A DNA stretch of 12,817 bases from Bacteroidota bacterium (GTDB lineage: Bacteria; Bacteroidota; Bacteroidia; Flavobacteriales; Flavobacteriaceae): NCBI GenBank assembly GCA_023427845.1, contig JAEYZX010000150.1:1-12817 (forward strand), given 5' to 3'. A model generated the notes under the pieces. The model was not told the origin of the DNA and searched no databases. It was given only the letters and a program-made list of their open reading frames with translations. Every line of letters begins with the position of its first letter. Within the stretch, counting starts at the first letter, position 1. Shown piece by piece: positions 1 to 7,182 of this stretch. The translations under genes and the position numbers were made by a program.

Positions 1-1305
1 GTGGTAGATACACTTTATCCGCCGGGGAAATCAAGCCGGATTCCAATTATTGCAATTACGGGAACCAACGGAAAAACGACAACATCGCGACTTTTGGCCA
101 ATCTTGCTCAGTCAAGTGGTTTTGTGACAGGTTTCACGACTACCGACGGGATCTATATCAACGATTTTCTGATAGAAGAAGGCGATACGACCGGGCCGCT
201 GAGCGCAAATGTAATCCTAAGCGATCCGACGGTTGAATTTGCGGTGCTTGAAACTGCCCGCGGCGGATTGCTTCGCTCGGGACTTTCTTTCGATAAGTGC
301 GATGTCGGAATCATAACCAACATTAAAGAAGACCATCTTGGTTTAAACGATATAAATACACTTGAAGATTTAGCCAATGTCAAGGCAGTTGTGGCCCGAA
401 GCGTCAAAAAAGACGGTTGGGCAGTACTTAATGCCGATGATGAACAGTGCGTAAAAATTGCACGTGAACTCGATTGTAAAGTCGCCTTTTTCAGCCTGGA
501 TCTTAAGAGTCCGATTATCCAGAGGCAACTTGCCCAGGGTGGACCGGTCGCGGTATTTGAAAATGGATACATAACGATTATAAACGGAAATGAAATTATT
601 CGGATCGAAGAGGCAACCAAAGTGCCGCTTACCTGCGAAGGAAAATGTAACTTTATGATTGCGAATGCACTCGCAGCATCGCTTGCCGGTTATCTTTGGG
701 GTTTCACCATCGAGCAGATAAGAAATTGTATCCGCGATTTTAAGCCGAGTTTTGAACAAACTCCCGGCCGATTGAATTTATTTGAATTCAACAATTTTAA
801 AGTTTTGGTCGATTATGCGCATAATCCGCCCGGATATCTCGCTGTGGACGACTACTTAAAGCAAGTCGCTGCGCAACGTAAAGTTGGAATCATTTCAGGG
901 ATTGGCGACCGCCGTGATGAAGATATTCGTGAATGTGCGCGAATTGCCTGCCGAATGTTTGATCATATTATCATCAGGCAGGAGCATGATCTGCGCGACC
1001 GTACCGAGGAACGAATCAATGAACTTCTGATGGAGGGAATCGCACAATCCGGCTGCGCTGATGTCACCTATGAAATGATATCGGAAGAAAGCGACGCTAT
1101 CCGCCACGCAATGGCAACATCCCGCCAGGGCGATTTGATTGTGGCACTGAGTGATCAGTATAAAGGTGTCGTCGCAGTTATCCAAGAGGAACTTGAGAAG
1201 GAAAAGAAAACTAAAAAAGCCACTGCAATCAGACGCCCGTACCAAACCATAGGCGCGCAAGGCGGAATGCATTATACACATCATGGAAGACAAATCGAAG
1301 AATAA
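1..1305 (+). CDS. cphA: Cyanophycin synthetase, C-terminal part (5' truncated by window)
   Basis: Cyanophycin synthetase polymerises aspartate and arginine into the storage polymer multi-L-arginyl-poly-L-aspartate in the cytoplasm, using ATP. The visible 434 residues match the C-terminal Mur-ligase-like half. The P-loop GTNGKTT lies at about residues 21-27, the family motif ETARGGLLRSG at about 84-94, TNIKEDHLG follows, and VLVDYAHNPPGY lies in the Mur ligase C-terminal domain. The full-length family is roughly 870-900 residues, so the N-terminal and ATP-grasp parts lie left of the window. The first codon of the window is GTG, but the gene clearly continues upstream, so this is not the start. 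The C-terminus is lysine-rich and then reads RRPYQTIGAQGG before a short tail. The end overlaps the next small ORF by 23 nt. Identification is from family motifs. The alternative, a MurE- or MurC-type ligase, is disfavoured by the ETARGG motif. Confidence 0.93.
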   Translation: MVDTLYPPGKSSRIPIIAITGTNGKTTTSRLLANLAQSSGFVTGFTTTDGIYINDFLIEEGDTTGPLSANVILSDPTVEFAVLETARGGLLRSGLSFDKCDVGIITNIKEDHLGLNDINTLEDLANVKAVVARSVKKDGWAVLNADDEQCVKIARELDCKVAFFSLDLKSPIIQRQLAQGGPVAVFENGYITIINGNEIIRIEEATKVPLTCEGKCNFMIANALAASLAGYLWGFTIEQIRNCIRDFKPSFEQTPGRLNLFEFNNFKVLVDYAHNPPGYLAVDDYLKQVAAQRKVGIISGIGDRRDEDIRECARIACRMFDHIIIRQEHDLRDRTEERINELLMEGIAQSGCADVTYEMISEESDAIRHAMATSRQGDLIVALSDQYKGVVAVIQEELEKEKKTKKATAIRRPYQTIGAQGGMHYTHHGRQIEE

Positions 1306-1483
1306 AAACCGCGACGATAAGTCATCTGATTATAATCCGGTTTCATCGGATTTTACATCGGCCGACGATCCTGAATTTGGCAGCGACTCTACAACGGGAA
1401 GCGGCTATAGTGAAGCCGAACGCCGTGAACATGACGGACACAGCCCGCAAATTCCGACAAAACCCGATGAAGATGGCATATGA
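1283..1483 (+). CDS. Small acidic, probably disordered protein downstream of cphA
   Basis: This is a 66-residue ORF with an ATG start inside the last 23 nt of cphA, which suggests translational coupling. The product is highly hydrophilic and rich in Asp, Glu, Ser and Lys (it begins MEDKSKNKNRDDKSSD and ends PTKPDEDGI). It has no hydrophobic core, no cysteines and no recognisable domain, so intrinsic disorder is likely. I do not recognise a family. The overlap, same strand and clean stop make it a plausible gene of the cphA transcription unit, but a random open frame of this length cannot be excluded. If real, it may accompany cyanophycin metabolism. That is inferred from position only. Confidence 0.55.
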   Translation: MEDKSKNKNRDDKSSDYNPVSSDFTSADDPEFGSDSTTGSGYSEAERREHDGHSPQIPTKPDEDGI

Positions 1484-1572
1484 ACCGATTTAGAATAAGC
1501 GTGGCGATTGCCGCGCTTTTATTTCTGTTCGATCAACCTGAAAAACTGGCGAAAATGGCCCGCGAAATTTAA
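1480..1572 (+). CDS. Possible 30-aa hydrophobic peptide coupled to the preceding ORF
   Basis: The ATG overlaps the TGA stop of the acidic 66-aa ORF in an ATGA arrangement. The encoded peptide starts MNRFRISVAIAALLFLF: a basic N-terminus, then about ten hydrophobic residues, then a polar, mixed-charge tail ending in MAREI. It could be a tiny membrane peptide. The hydrophobic run is short for a full transmembrane helix, and no homologue is known to me. Support is limited to the overlap pattern and the amphipathic layout. Confidence 0.3.
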   Translation: MNRFRISVAIAALLFLFDQPEKLAKMAREI

Positions 1573-1657
1573 TGTTTGTAATAAGCCTTCGAAGCGTGGA
1601 TTGTCCATTTGGCACACCTAATTTCAAAGGCTTTCGTTACAAAATTACCGCTCGGGG

Positions 1658-2065
1658 CTACTTACCTTGAAGTATCTCTAATATTTTATTTGGAATGTTG
1701 TCAAAGTCCTTCAAACGGAACGGCTTGATGATAAAGCCTTTCGTTCCGAGCTTCATGCACCGCACCTCATATACCGGATTGATCGAAGTGGAGTACACAA
1801 ACGCCGGAATTGCAGCCAGGTCCTTATCGCCACATATTGCTTCAAGCACGTCAATGCCGCTGAGTATGGGCATATTGATGTCGGTTAAAATAACATCTGG
1901 TTTGCGGGTTGTCGAATTTTTGAGATTGTCGAGTAATTCCTTACCGTTGGTCACCATTTCCACTTTGCCAAAGTGATCGTGTTTTGCAAAACTTGCCTGG
2001 ATGATTTCACTGTCGTCCGGGTCGTCTTCGGCTATTAAGATGTGCAGGTCTTTAAAGTCGGCCAT
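1658..2065 (-). CDS. Single-domain response regulator (Rcp1-like REC protein)
   Basis: This is a stand-alone receiver domain of 135 residues with no DNA-binding or enzymatic output domain. The acidic pocket is E13/D14/D15. The phosphoacceptor is D62 in ILTDINMP, the switch Ser/Thr is S92 in FVYSTS, and the conserved lysine is K113 in IIKPF. It resembles the Rcp1-type regulators that partner phytochrome-like or PAS kinases. Its ATG lies inside the end of the histidine kinase gene (14-nt overlap), so it is the last gene of the kai operon and the obvious phosphorelay partner of that kinase. With no output domain it presumably signals through protein contacts or passes phosphate on. Its stop faces the end of the cphA unit (convergent, 85 nt apart). 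Confidence 0.92.
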   Translation of the reverse strand: MADFKDLHILIAEDDPDDSEIIQASFAKHDHFGKVEMVTNGKELLDNLKNSTTRKPDVILTDINMPILSGIDVLEAICGDKDLAAIPAFVYSTSINPVYEVRCMKLGTKGFIIKPFRLKDFDNIPNKILEILQGK

Positions 2066-3329
2066 TGGGTAGATGGTTTTTTATTGGGAAATACAGGATA
2101 AAGGTACTTCCTTCTTTTGAACTTTCAACATCTATTTTACCAAAATGATTTTCCATTACTTTTTTGCAGATTGCAAGTCCGATTCCGTTGCCGGAGTACT
2201 CTTCCCGTAGATGCAATCGCTGAAATATCGTAAATATTTTATTGAGGTGTGTCACGTCCATTCCGATGCCATTGTCAGACAGTTGAATTTTGTGGTAGCG
2301 CATTTTGGCATCAAGACCTTCAGGCGCTTGCGTTTCGGTGGCGGTGATCGTTATTTTTGGTCGCACGTTTTCTTTTCCGTATTTTATGGCATTGACTATC
2401 AGGTTTGAAAATAATTGTCGCATCTGCACGCGCGATCCGCTGATTTTAGGCAAATCCGCCACGTCTATTTCCGCATCATTTTCCTTTATGAACAGTTCCA
2501 AATCCTCCAGCACTTCCTTGACTACGCTATTTAAATCCACTTCGGATTCTTCAGCATGCGTTGCAACAAATGCATATTTGACAAGGTCATCCACCAGGGA
2601 GTTCAATCGAAGTGCGGACGAATTTATTATTGCCAGATTGTGAAGCTCACGTTCTGCTGACATTTCCGATCGGGTAGCGATGAGGTGCGACGAGTATGTT
2701 GCGATTTTCCTTACCGGCTCTTTTAAATCGTGCGAAATCACATGGATGAACTCTTCAAGGTTTTTATTGGTTTCATATAGCTCACGAACTTTTGCTTCGA
2801 GAAGCAGTTGATGGCTCAATAGTAGTTCCTCCTGTTTTCGCTTGTCGGATAGGTCGGTTACCACAACACCAATCGCAGCGACATTCGGATGCAGGTCGGT
2901 TAGCGAAACGTAAACCGGAATATCGATGCCGTCGGCGTGCAGGTTCAATTCGCCTTTGCTGGGTCCTGCAGCCAAAGCTTCCTTCAGTGTCGCAAATTCG
3001 GATTGGTTATTAACGTATTCCTGAAAATAAGTTCCAATAATCTGACTGCATTCTTTTCCAACTAATTTTGAAAATGCATCGTTGCAGTATAAAATCAGGC
3101 CTTCATCCGATATGCTAAGCGCACCTTCGCCAAATTTCTCAATCAGAATCCGGTAGGTGTAGTCGGCACTCTCAATCGAATAGACATGTGCGCGCCCATT
3201 CTTATTAAGAACCAGTGCGTCGACCGATCCTTCCTTAATCGCCTCGATTATGCTGTTTGATTCAAAAAGCTGGTTCTTCAGCTCGTCGATTTGCGACTGC
3301 AGTGCTTTTATATGTTCGTTCGTTTCCAA
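2052..3329 (-). CDS. Soluble PAS-domain sensor histidine kinase of the kai operon
   Basis: This 425-residue kinase has no transmembrane segment and so is cytoplasmic. Layout: an N-terminal helical region with a partial PAS-like stretch (about 1-55), a PAS domain (about 56-165, including DEGLILYCNDAFSKLVG), a coiled-coil linker (about 165-193), HisKA with phospho-His H200 in HVISHDLKEPVRK, and HATPase_c. The HATPase_c domain has an N-box around N313 (NLIVNAIKYG), G1 box DNGIG (352-356), F box near 366-373 and G2 box GNGIGLAI (380-387). All catalytic boxes are intact. The start is a TTG two nt after the preceding kaiB-like stop. No in-frame ATG exists before the PAS region, so TTG is the best start. 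Unlike cyanobacterial SasA it has no KaiB-like sensor domain. Operon position suggests that it reads the KaiC/KaiB state or a PAS ligand and phosphorylates the overlapping response regulator. Confidence 0.92.
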   Translation of the reverse strand: METNEHIKALQSQIDELKNQLFESNSIIEAIKEGSVDALVLNKNGRAHVYSIESADYTYRILIEKFGEGALSISDEGLILYCNDAFSKLVGKECSQIIGTYFQEYVNNQSEFATLKEALAAGPSKGELNLHADGIDIPVYVSLTDLHPNVAAIGVVVTDLSDKRKQEELLLSHQLLLEAKVRELYETNKNLEEFIHVISHDLKEPVRKIATYSSHLIATRSEMSAERELHNLAIINSSALRLNSLVDDLVKYAFVATHAEESEVDLNSVVKEVLEDLELFIKENDAEIDVADLPKISGSRVQMRQLFSNLIVNAIKYGKENVRPKITITATETQAPEGLDAKMRYHKIQLSDNGIGMDVTHLNKIFTIFQRLHLREEYSGNGIGLAICKKVMENHFGKIDVESSKEGSTFILYFPIKNHLPNGRL

Positions 3330-3331
3330 AT

Positions 3332-3631
3332 CTAACTCTCTATTTCAAGGATCCTGAGGACTTTAGGCGTATCCGACAAATCGCCAAGTATTGTCCGGAT
3401 CGGATCCGGTTTGGTTTTAATTAATGTAGGTACCGCAATAATCTGGTATTGTGATGCCAGATGCGGATCGCGGTTCAGATCGACAACCTCGATTTCGAAG
3501 TTGTCGTTCAGGTACCTGTCGCAAAGCTTGCGTAGATTTTCGACAGCTGTCAGGGATTTGCCCGACATGCCTGAAATGAACAGAATAAAATGATATCTAT
3601 CCGGTAGTGTGGGGCTTTTCACATACTTCAA
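3332..3631 (-). CDS. Second, divergent KaiB-domain protein
   Basis: This 99-residue protein has the thioredoxin-like KaiB fold. The beta strand YHFILFISG is followed by a helix (KSLTAVENLRKLC), EIEVVDLNRDPHLA, the cis-proline segment IIAVPTL (64-70) and the GDLS motif (83-86) in the region that changes fold in cyanobacterial KaiB. It is clearly paralogous to the neighbouring KaiB but diverged, for example GMSGKS in place of GQTPKS, and an N-terminal extension of about 8 residues. The start is TTG and overlaps the stop of the upstream kaiB as TTGA, so translation is probably coupled. GTG at codon 4 is an alternative. Whether it binds KaiC, competes with the first KaiB or contacts the kinase cannot be told from sequence. 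Confidence 0.88.
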   Translation of the reverse strand: MKYVKSPTLPDRYHFILFISGMSGKSLTAVENLRKLCDRYLNDNFEIEVVDLNRDPHLASQYQIIAVPTLIKTKPDPIRTILGDLSDTPKVLRILEIES

Positions 3632-3918
3632 TTTAAAGGTTTGATGTTGAGTCCGACAAGGACGCGTTCCTCATTCGACAAATCGCCGATGATTTTACGG
3701 ATTGGCTCAGGAAATCTCCTTACCAATGTTGGTACCGCTAGTATTTGATCACCTTCTGCTAACTGAGGGTTTTGCAGAAGATCAATAATTTCTATCGAAT
3801 ATTTGCCCTGCAAATGCGTTTCCGCTAAATTTTTTAAATTATTTAATGCCTTGATCGACTTTGGGGTCTGACCTGCAATATATAAGAGCAATTGCCATTC
3901 CGCTGGTTGCGTTTTCAT
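3628..3918 (-). CDS. kaiB: Circadian-clock-type protein KaiB
   Basis: This 96-residue KaiB closely matches the cyanobacterial family. It has LLLYIAGQTPKSIKALNNLK, IIDLLQNPQLAEGDQILAVPTL, then the EPIRKIIGDLSNEERVLVGL segment with G78 and D79, residues in the stretch that governs fold switching in cyanobacterial KaiB. Cyanobacterial KaiB binds the KaiC CI ring in its thioredoxin-like state. The start ATG overlaps the kaiC stop as TAATG, and the stop overlaps the TTG of the second kaiB, so the three genes are translationally chained. There is no kaiA in the window, as is usual outside cyanobacteria. Confidence 0.94.
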   Translation of the reverse strand: MKTQPAEWQLLLYIAGQTPKSIKALNNLKNLAETHLQGKYSIEIIDLLQNPQLAEGDQILAVPTLVRRFPEPIRKIIGDLSNEERVLVGLNIKPLN

Positions 3919-5624
3919 TATTTCCTCTTTTTATTCTGATGTTGTTCTTTTAATTTTTGCTGAAGTGCTTCGTGTGTCTTCAGCTGGCTGAGCTCATCCT
4001 CAACCGATTCAAATTCATTGCGCAATGTTTCGATGTTCGATTCAAGCACTTTTCTTTTTCGTTCGATTTCACGGTCTTTCCGCATCAGTTCATTTTGAAG
4101 CTTAAGTTCCGACGATTTTTTGTTGATTGCATGTGTTTCACGTGCCGCGCCGGTCAAAATGCCGTCCGGACCAAATTCAACATCAAGCAATTCGATGCCG
4201 TTTTCACCGATGATGAACTCACGAACCTGGTTCGAATGTCCCATGCCACGCGATTTGATAATGAACAATCCGCGGTTTCGCTCGCCTTGGCCTTCAATAT
4301 CGCGCACCGTGATCCAGGTGTCGACTAACGACGAAAGCGAATCATCGGCCAAGTCAGGACGTACTGCATCGTATTGCGAATTCAGCGACGTAAACAATGT
4401 GGTGATGTTATGAAGTTTCAGCATGTCGATAAGCCGTACAAGCATCGATCTGACTTCGTGCGGACTCCCAACTGTTATCAGGTTGCTGATAGGATCAAGT
4501 ATCACGGTAGTCGGGGCAAATTCCTTGATCATTTTTCGTAATGTCAGCAGATGGAGTTCGAGCCCGTTCAATGTTGGCCTCGATGAATGAATAATCAAAA
4601 GGCCTTTTTTGATATGTTTTTCAAGATTGATTCCAATCGATTTCATGTTTCGGATCAGTTGCTGTGGCGACTCCTCAAATGCGAAGAAAATCGTCCTTTC
4701 ACCATTTGCACATGATTCATTGGCGAAATAGGCCGCAATTGTCGTTTTGGCCGTTCCTGCGGTTCCCGACACCAGTATATTGCTGCCACGATAAATTCCA
4801 CCGCCCGAAAACATTTCATTCAGCTCTGGAACACCTGTTGATACAATTTCGGATAAAACTTCATTGTCGAGTTTTAGGGACGTGATCGGCAATACCGATA
4901 TTCCGCTTTCGTCAATCAGAAACGGATATTCATTTGTTCCATGCGTCGAACCACGGTATTTAATGATTCGAAGACGCCGTGTCGAAACCTGTTCAATGAC
5001 CCGATGATCAAGCAGAATCACACAATCGGATACATATTCTTCGAGTCCTTGCCGCGTCAACGTTTTCTCTCCACGTTCGCCCGTTATGATTGCCGTAACG
5101 CCTTTTTCCTTAAGCCAGTGGAACAACCGTCGCAATTCAGCGCGCAATATCGCCTGATTATCCAATCCCGCAAAAAGCGATTCAATAGTGTCGAGCACCA
5201 CGCGTTTTGCGCCCACGGTGTCGATCGCATGATTTAATCGGATAAAAAGTCCATCGAGATCGTATTCGCCGGCTTCCTCAATTTCCGAGCGTTCGACCCG
5301 AACATGATCGACAATCAATTTTTTATCGGCTTTCAATTGCTCAAGATCAAATCCCAAAGATTTTACATTCAGCGAAAGATCATTTGTTAGCTCTTCAAAT
5401 GACACGAAAACTCCGGGTTCATTGTATTCAAGGATGCCCTTTATAAGAAATTGCATCGAGAGAAGCGTCTTTCCACAACCTGCGCCGCCACATATCAGAG
5501 TAGGCCGGCCTTTTGGAAATCCGCCATTGGTTATTTCGTCAAGGCCATCCACACCGGTCTGGACTTTTGGAAAACGAAAGGGTTCTTTTTCTGTTTGTTT
5601 AGTGGTTGAATTTTTCATTTTCAT
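3918..5624 (-). CDS. kaiC: KaiC: double-domain RecA-type ATPase/autokinase with C-terminal coiled coil
   Basis: KaiC is the hexameric ATPase and autokinase core of Kai timing systems. This one has 568 residues with both domains. In CI: Walker A GGAGCGKT (46-53), catalytic E77/E78, Walker B D145. In CII: P-loop GTAGTAKTT (287-295, with Ala instead of Gly before K293), E317/E318, Walker B D377. The segment DSLSSLVDTW places S431/S432 at the autophosphorylation positions (Ser/Thr in Synechococcus). After about residue 500 a charged helix shows a regular heptad pattern from 513 to 558 (L513, I520, L527, L534, V541, L548, with I531, F538, L545 as partners), unlike the short tail of Synechococcus KaiC. 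It is the first gene of the five-gene operon. The start could be M1 or M3, since ATG recurs 6 nt downstream. Confidence 0.95.
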   Translation of the reverse strand: MKMKNSTTKQTEKEPFRFPKVQTGVDGLDEITNGGFPKGRPTLICGGAGCGKTLLSMQFLIKGILEYNEPGVFVSFEELTNDLSLNVKSLGFDLEQLKADKKLIVDHVRVERSEIEEAGEYDLDGLFIRLNHAIDTVGAKRVVLDTIESLFAGLDNQAILRAELRRLFHWLKEKGVTAIITGERGEKTLTRQGLEEYVSDCVILLDHRVIEQVSTRRLRIIKYRGSTHGTNEYPFLIDESGISVLPITSLKLDNEVLSEIVSTGVPELNEMFSGGGIYRGSNILVSGTAGTAKTTIAAYFANESCANGERTIFFAFEESPQQLIRNMKSIGINLEKHIKKGLLIIHSSRPTLNGLELHLLTLRKMIKEFAPTTVILDPISNLITVGSPHEVRSMLVRLIDMLKLHNITTLFTSLNSQYDAVRPDLADDSLSSLVDTWITVRDIEGQGERNRGLFIIKSRGMGHSNQVREFIIGENGIELLDVEFGPDGILTGAARETHAINKKSSELKLQNELMRKDREIERKRKVLESNIETLRNEFESVEDELSQLKTHEALQQKLKEQHQNKKRK

Positions 5625-5637
5625 TATTCGATATAAG

Positions 5638-5645
5638 CAAATTTA
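5638..5645 (-). promoter_or_regulatory. Candidate -7 element for the kaiC operon
   Basis: On the - strand the 8 bases read TAAATTTG and match the Bacteroidota -7 consensus TAnnTTTG, 13 nt before the kaiC ATG. No convincing TTG -33 box stands at the usual distance, so the call rests on the -7 match and location. The implied 5' leader would be very short. The surrounding 73-nt gap is AT-rich and is the only space before the operon. Confidence 0.35.
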
Positions 5646-5697
5646 TATAAAGTAATAGGTGTTAATATGTTAAATTTCTGCGATTATTTTACATAAT

Positions 5698-6441
5698 TTA
5701 CTTGTTAGAATCGATTTTATTCACAATGGAATTAGCAAACAAAGCATTTTTAATTCCCGATAAACCTGCGGTATTGTTGAAGTACATATAAAATTCATGA
5801 AAATTGCCATTATCCGATATTTTTTCGATGTACCTTAAAATTTCAGCATCTGAATAATCGGAATAAAACAACTTCGGATTTCCATGCAGACGCAAATATC
5901 CGGTTGGAGTAGTCCTGATGATTTCGTTAGGGAGGCCCGGATAACTGACCGAACAAAAAGTGATATTGTTTTCGTATAAAGCCGTAAAAACATCGTCACG
6001 CCACCAACTCGCGTTTCGAAATTCGATTATATTCGAAAAGCTGCGATCGACTTTTTGAAGTATGAGGTGTAGCCTCTCAGGCGTATAGGAAAAACTTGGC
6101 GGAAGCTGAAACAGTACACAACCGAGTTTGTCCTGCAATCCTTCACGACAAATTGAATAAAATTGTCCCAGTTCAGTTTCGCAACCCTCAAACTTCATTG
6201 TGTGCGTAATCTGCTTTGGTGCTTTGACGGAAAACCGAAAACCAGACGGACATTTTTTATACCAGCTCTGCAGTGTACGTACAGTCGGAAATTTATAGAA
6301 GGTGACATTGAGTTCGTATGTAATAAAATGCTCACAATAAAATTCAAACCATTTGCTTCCCGGTAGCGTTTCAGGATAAAACTGCGGCTGCCATAACCGG
6401 TTGTTGTAACTGGATGTACCTATGTAAATTTTGTTTTTCAT
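5698..6441 (-). CDS. DUF72 (YecE-like) TIM-barrel protein
   Basis: The 247-residue product belongs to the DUF72/YecE family (COG1801), whose biochemical role is not established. Visible family features are the opening KNKIYIGTSSYNN with LWQPQFYP, FNVTFYKFP-like YELNVTFYKFPT, RFSVKAPKQITH, VLFQLPPSF, IEFRNASWW and GYLRLHGNP, and near the end FYMYFNNTAG. These match a beta/alpha barrel in family order. I start at the ATG whose A overlaps the stop of the upstream glycosylase gene (TAATG). An 18-nt longer frame would begin at TTG and add MPDSVL, which is less likely. The coupling to a DNA glycosylase suggests a DNA- or nucleotide-related role, but this is inference from context. Confidence 0.87.
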   Translation of the reverse strand: MKNKIYIGTSSYNNRLWQPQFYPETLPGSKWFEFYCEHFITYELNVTFYKFPTVRTLQSWYKKCPSGFRFSVKAPKQITHTMKFEGCETELGQFYSICREGLQDKLGCVLFQLPPSFSYTPERLHLILQKVDRSFSNIIEFRNASWWRDDVFTALYENNITFCSVSYPGLPNEIIRTTPTGYLRLHGNPKLFYSDYSDAEILRYIEKISDNGNFHEFYMYFNNTAGLSGIKNALFANSIVNKIDSNK

Positions 6442-7169
6442 TAGTACAGAATCTGGCAATTTTCACAGAAAAAGCTTCTGCGTTTTTTGACTCCCGTCTG
6501 CTTTTTGATCAGGGGCAGGTCACAGCGGACACAGCACTTTTTCGTATGCGCAAGCCAATGTTTTTTGAGTTCGTATTTTTTTTTCCACTCAAGGAATTCA
6601 AAACTATAAATACGTGATTCTTTTATGAGTTCGTCAATTTTGTCTTCGGGAATTGCTTCGGTGAGCGCCTCGGGATGTACAAGCACGCGGTACAGTACTT
6701 CATTTTTGATGATGTTTCCAAGCCCGGCAAAAATATCCTGTTCGAGAAGCGCATCGCAGATTTGCATTTTTGGCTGCTTTTGAAGTTTAAGTTTCGCCGC
6801 TTGTGGATTCCACTCATCTGCCATCACGTCGGCCGACCAGTCATAGTGAGCATTCACATCCCCTGCAAGTAATTTTACCGAACACGCATAAAAATTGATT
6901 TCACCTTTTTCGAATTTAAGCGACAGTCTTGCCGGATTTTCTTTGCGTTCATTGATTCGGTAGCTGCCAAACAAAAGAAAATGGATGCGGATCGTAAGAT
7001 CGTCGAAACAAATGAGGAAATGTTTTCCCCAGCTCTTAAATTCAGTGATGATTTTACCTTCTATCCTTTGCTGGTCAATTTTAGAATTGCCGCTAACTGC
7101 AATCACCTGCTTGCCGCTGAATTCAGCAACTTCTTCTTTTAAGATAACGATGGTCGGGCCTTCAGGCAT
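6441..7169 (-). CDS. Fpg/Nei-family DNA glycosylase/AP lyase (endonuclease VIII-like)
   Basis: This base-excision repair enzyme removes oxidised bases and nicks the abasic site. The 242 residues begin MPEGPTIV, with the catalytic Pro2 (Schiff base) and Glu3. A conserved beta-hairpin lysine is K49 in SWGKHFL. The helix-two-turn-helix contains DIFAGLGNIIKNEVLYR (about 145-161). A C-terminal zinc finger has C213-x2-C216 and C235-x2-C238, with R231 in RSFFC as the family arginine. All catalytic features are intact. Length is slightly below the usual 260-275. Fpg versus Nei specificity cannot be settled here, though the compact form resembles the Nei-like proteins of Bacteroidota. It is the first gene of a two-gene unit with the DUF72 gene. 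The 169-nt leader contains several inverted repeats. Confidence 0.92.
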   Translation of the reverse strand: MPEGPTIVILKEEVAEFSGKQVIAVSGNSKIDQQRIEGKIITEFKSWGKHFLICFDDLTIRIHFLLFGSYRINERKENPARLSLKFEKGEINFYACSVKLLAGDVNAHYDWSADVMADEWNPQAAKLKLQKQPKMQICDALLEQDIFAGLGNIIKNEVLYRVLVHPEALTEAIPEDKIDELIKESRIYSFEFLEWKKKYELKKHWLAHTKKCCVRCDLPLIKKQTGVKKRRSFFCENCQILY

Positions 7170-7182
7170 GATATTGTATATA

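Noticed and set aside
153..620. 155-codon - strand open frame opposite cphA
   Set aside because: It is antisense to conserved Mur-ligase motifs and has low-complexity Ser-rich composition typical of shadow frames.
1583..1633. Possible bidirectional terminator from AAGCCTT (1583-1589) and AAGGCTT (1627-1633)
   Set aside because: The stem is only 7 bp with a 37-nt loop and there is no T tract on either side. A terminator is expected between these convergent units but is not convincingly visible.
6442..6459. Longer DUF72 start adding MPDSVL
   Set aside because: It would use TTG inside the glycosylase gene. The ATG in the TAATG overlap starts directly at the family's conserved N-terminus.
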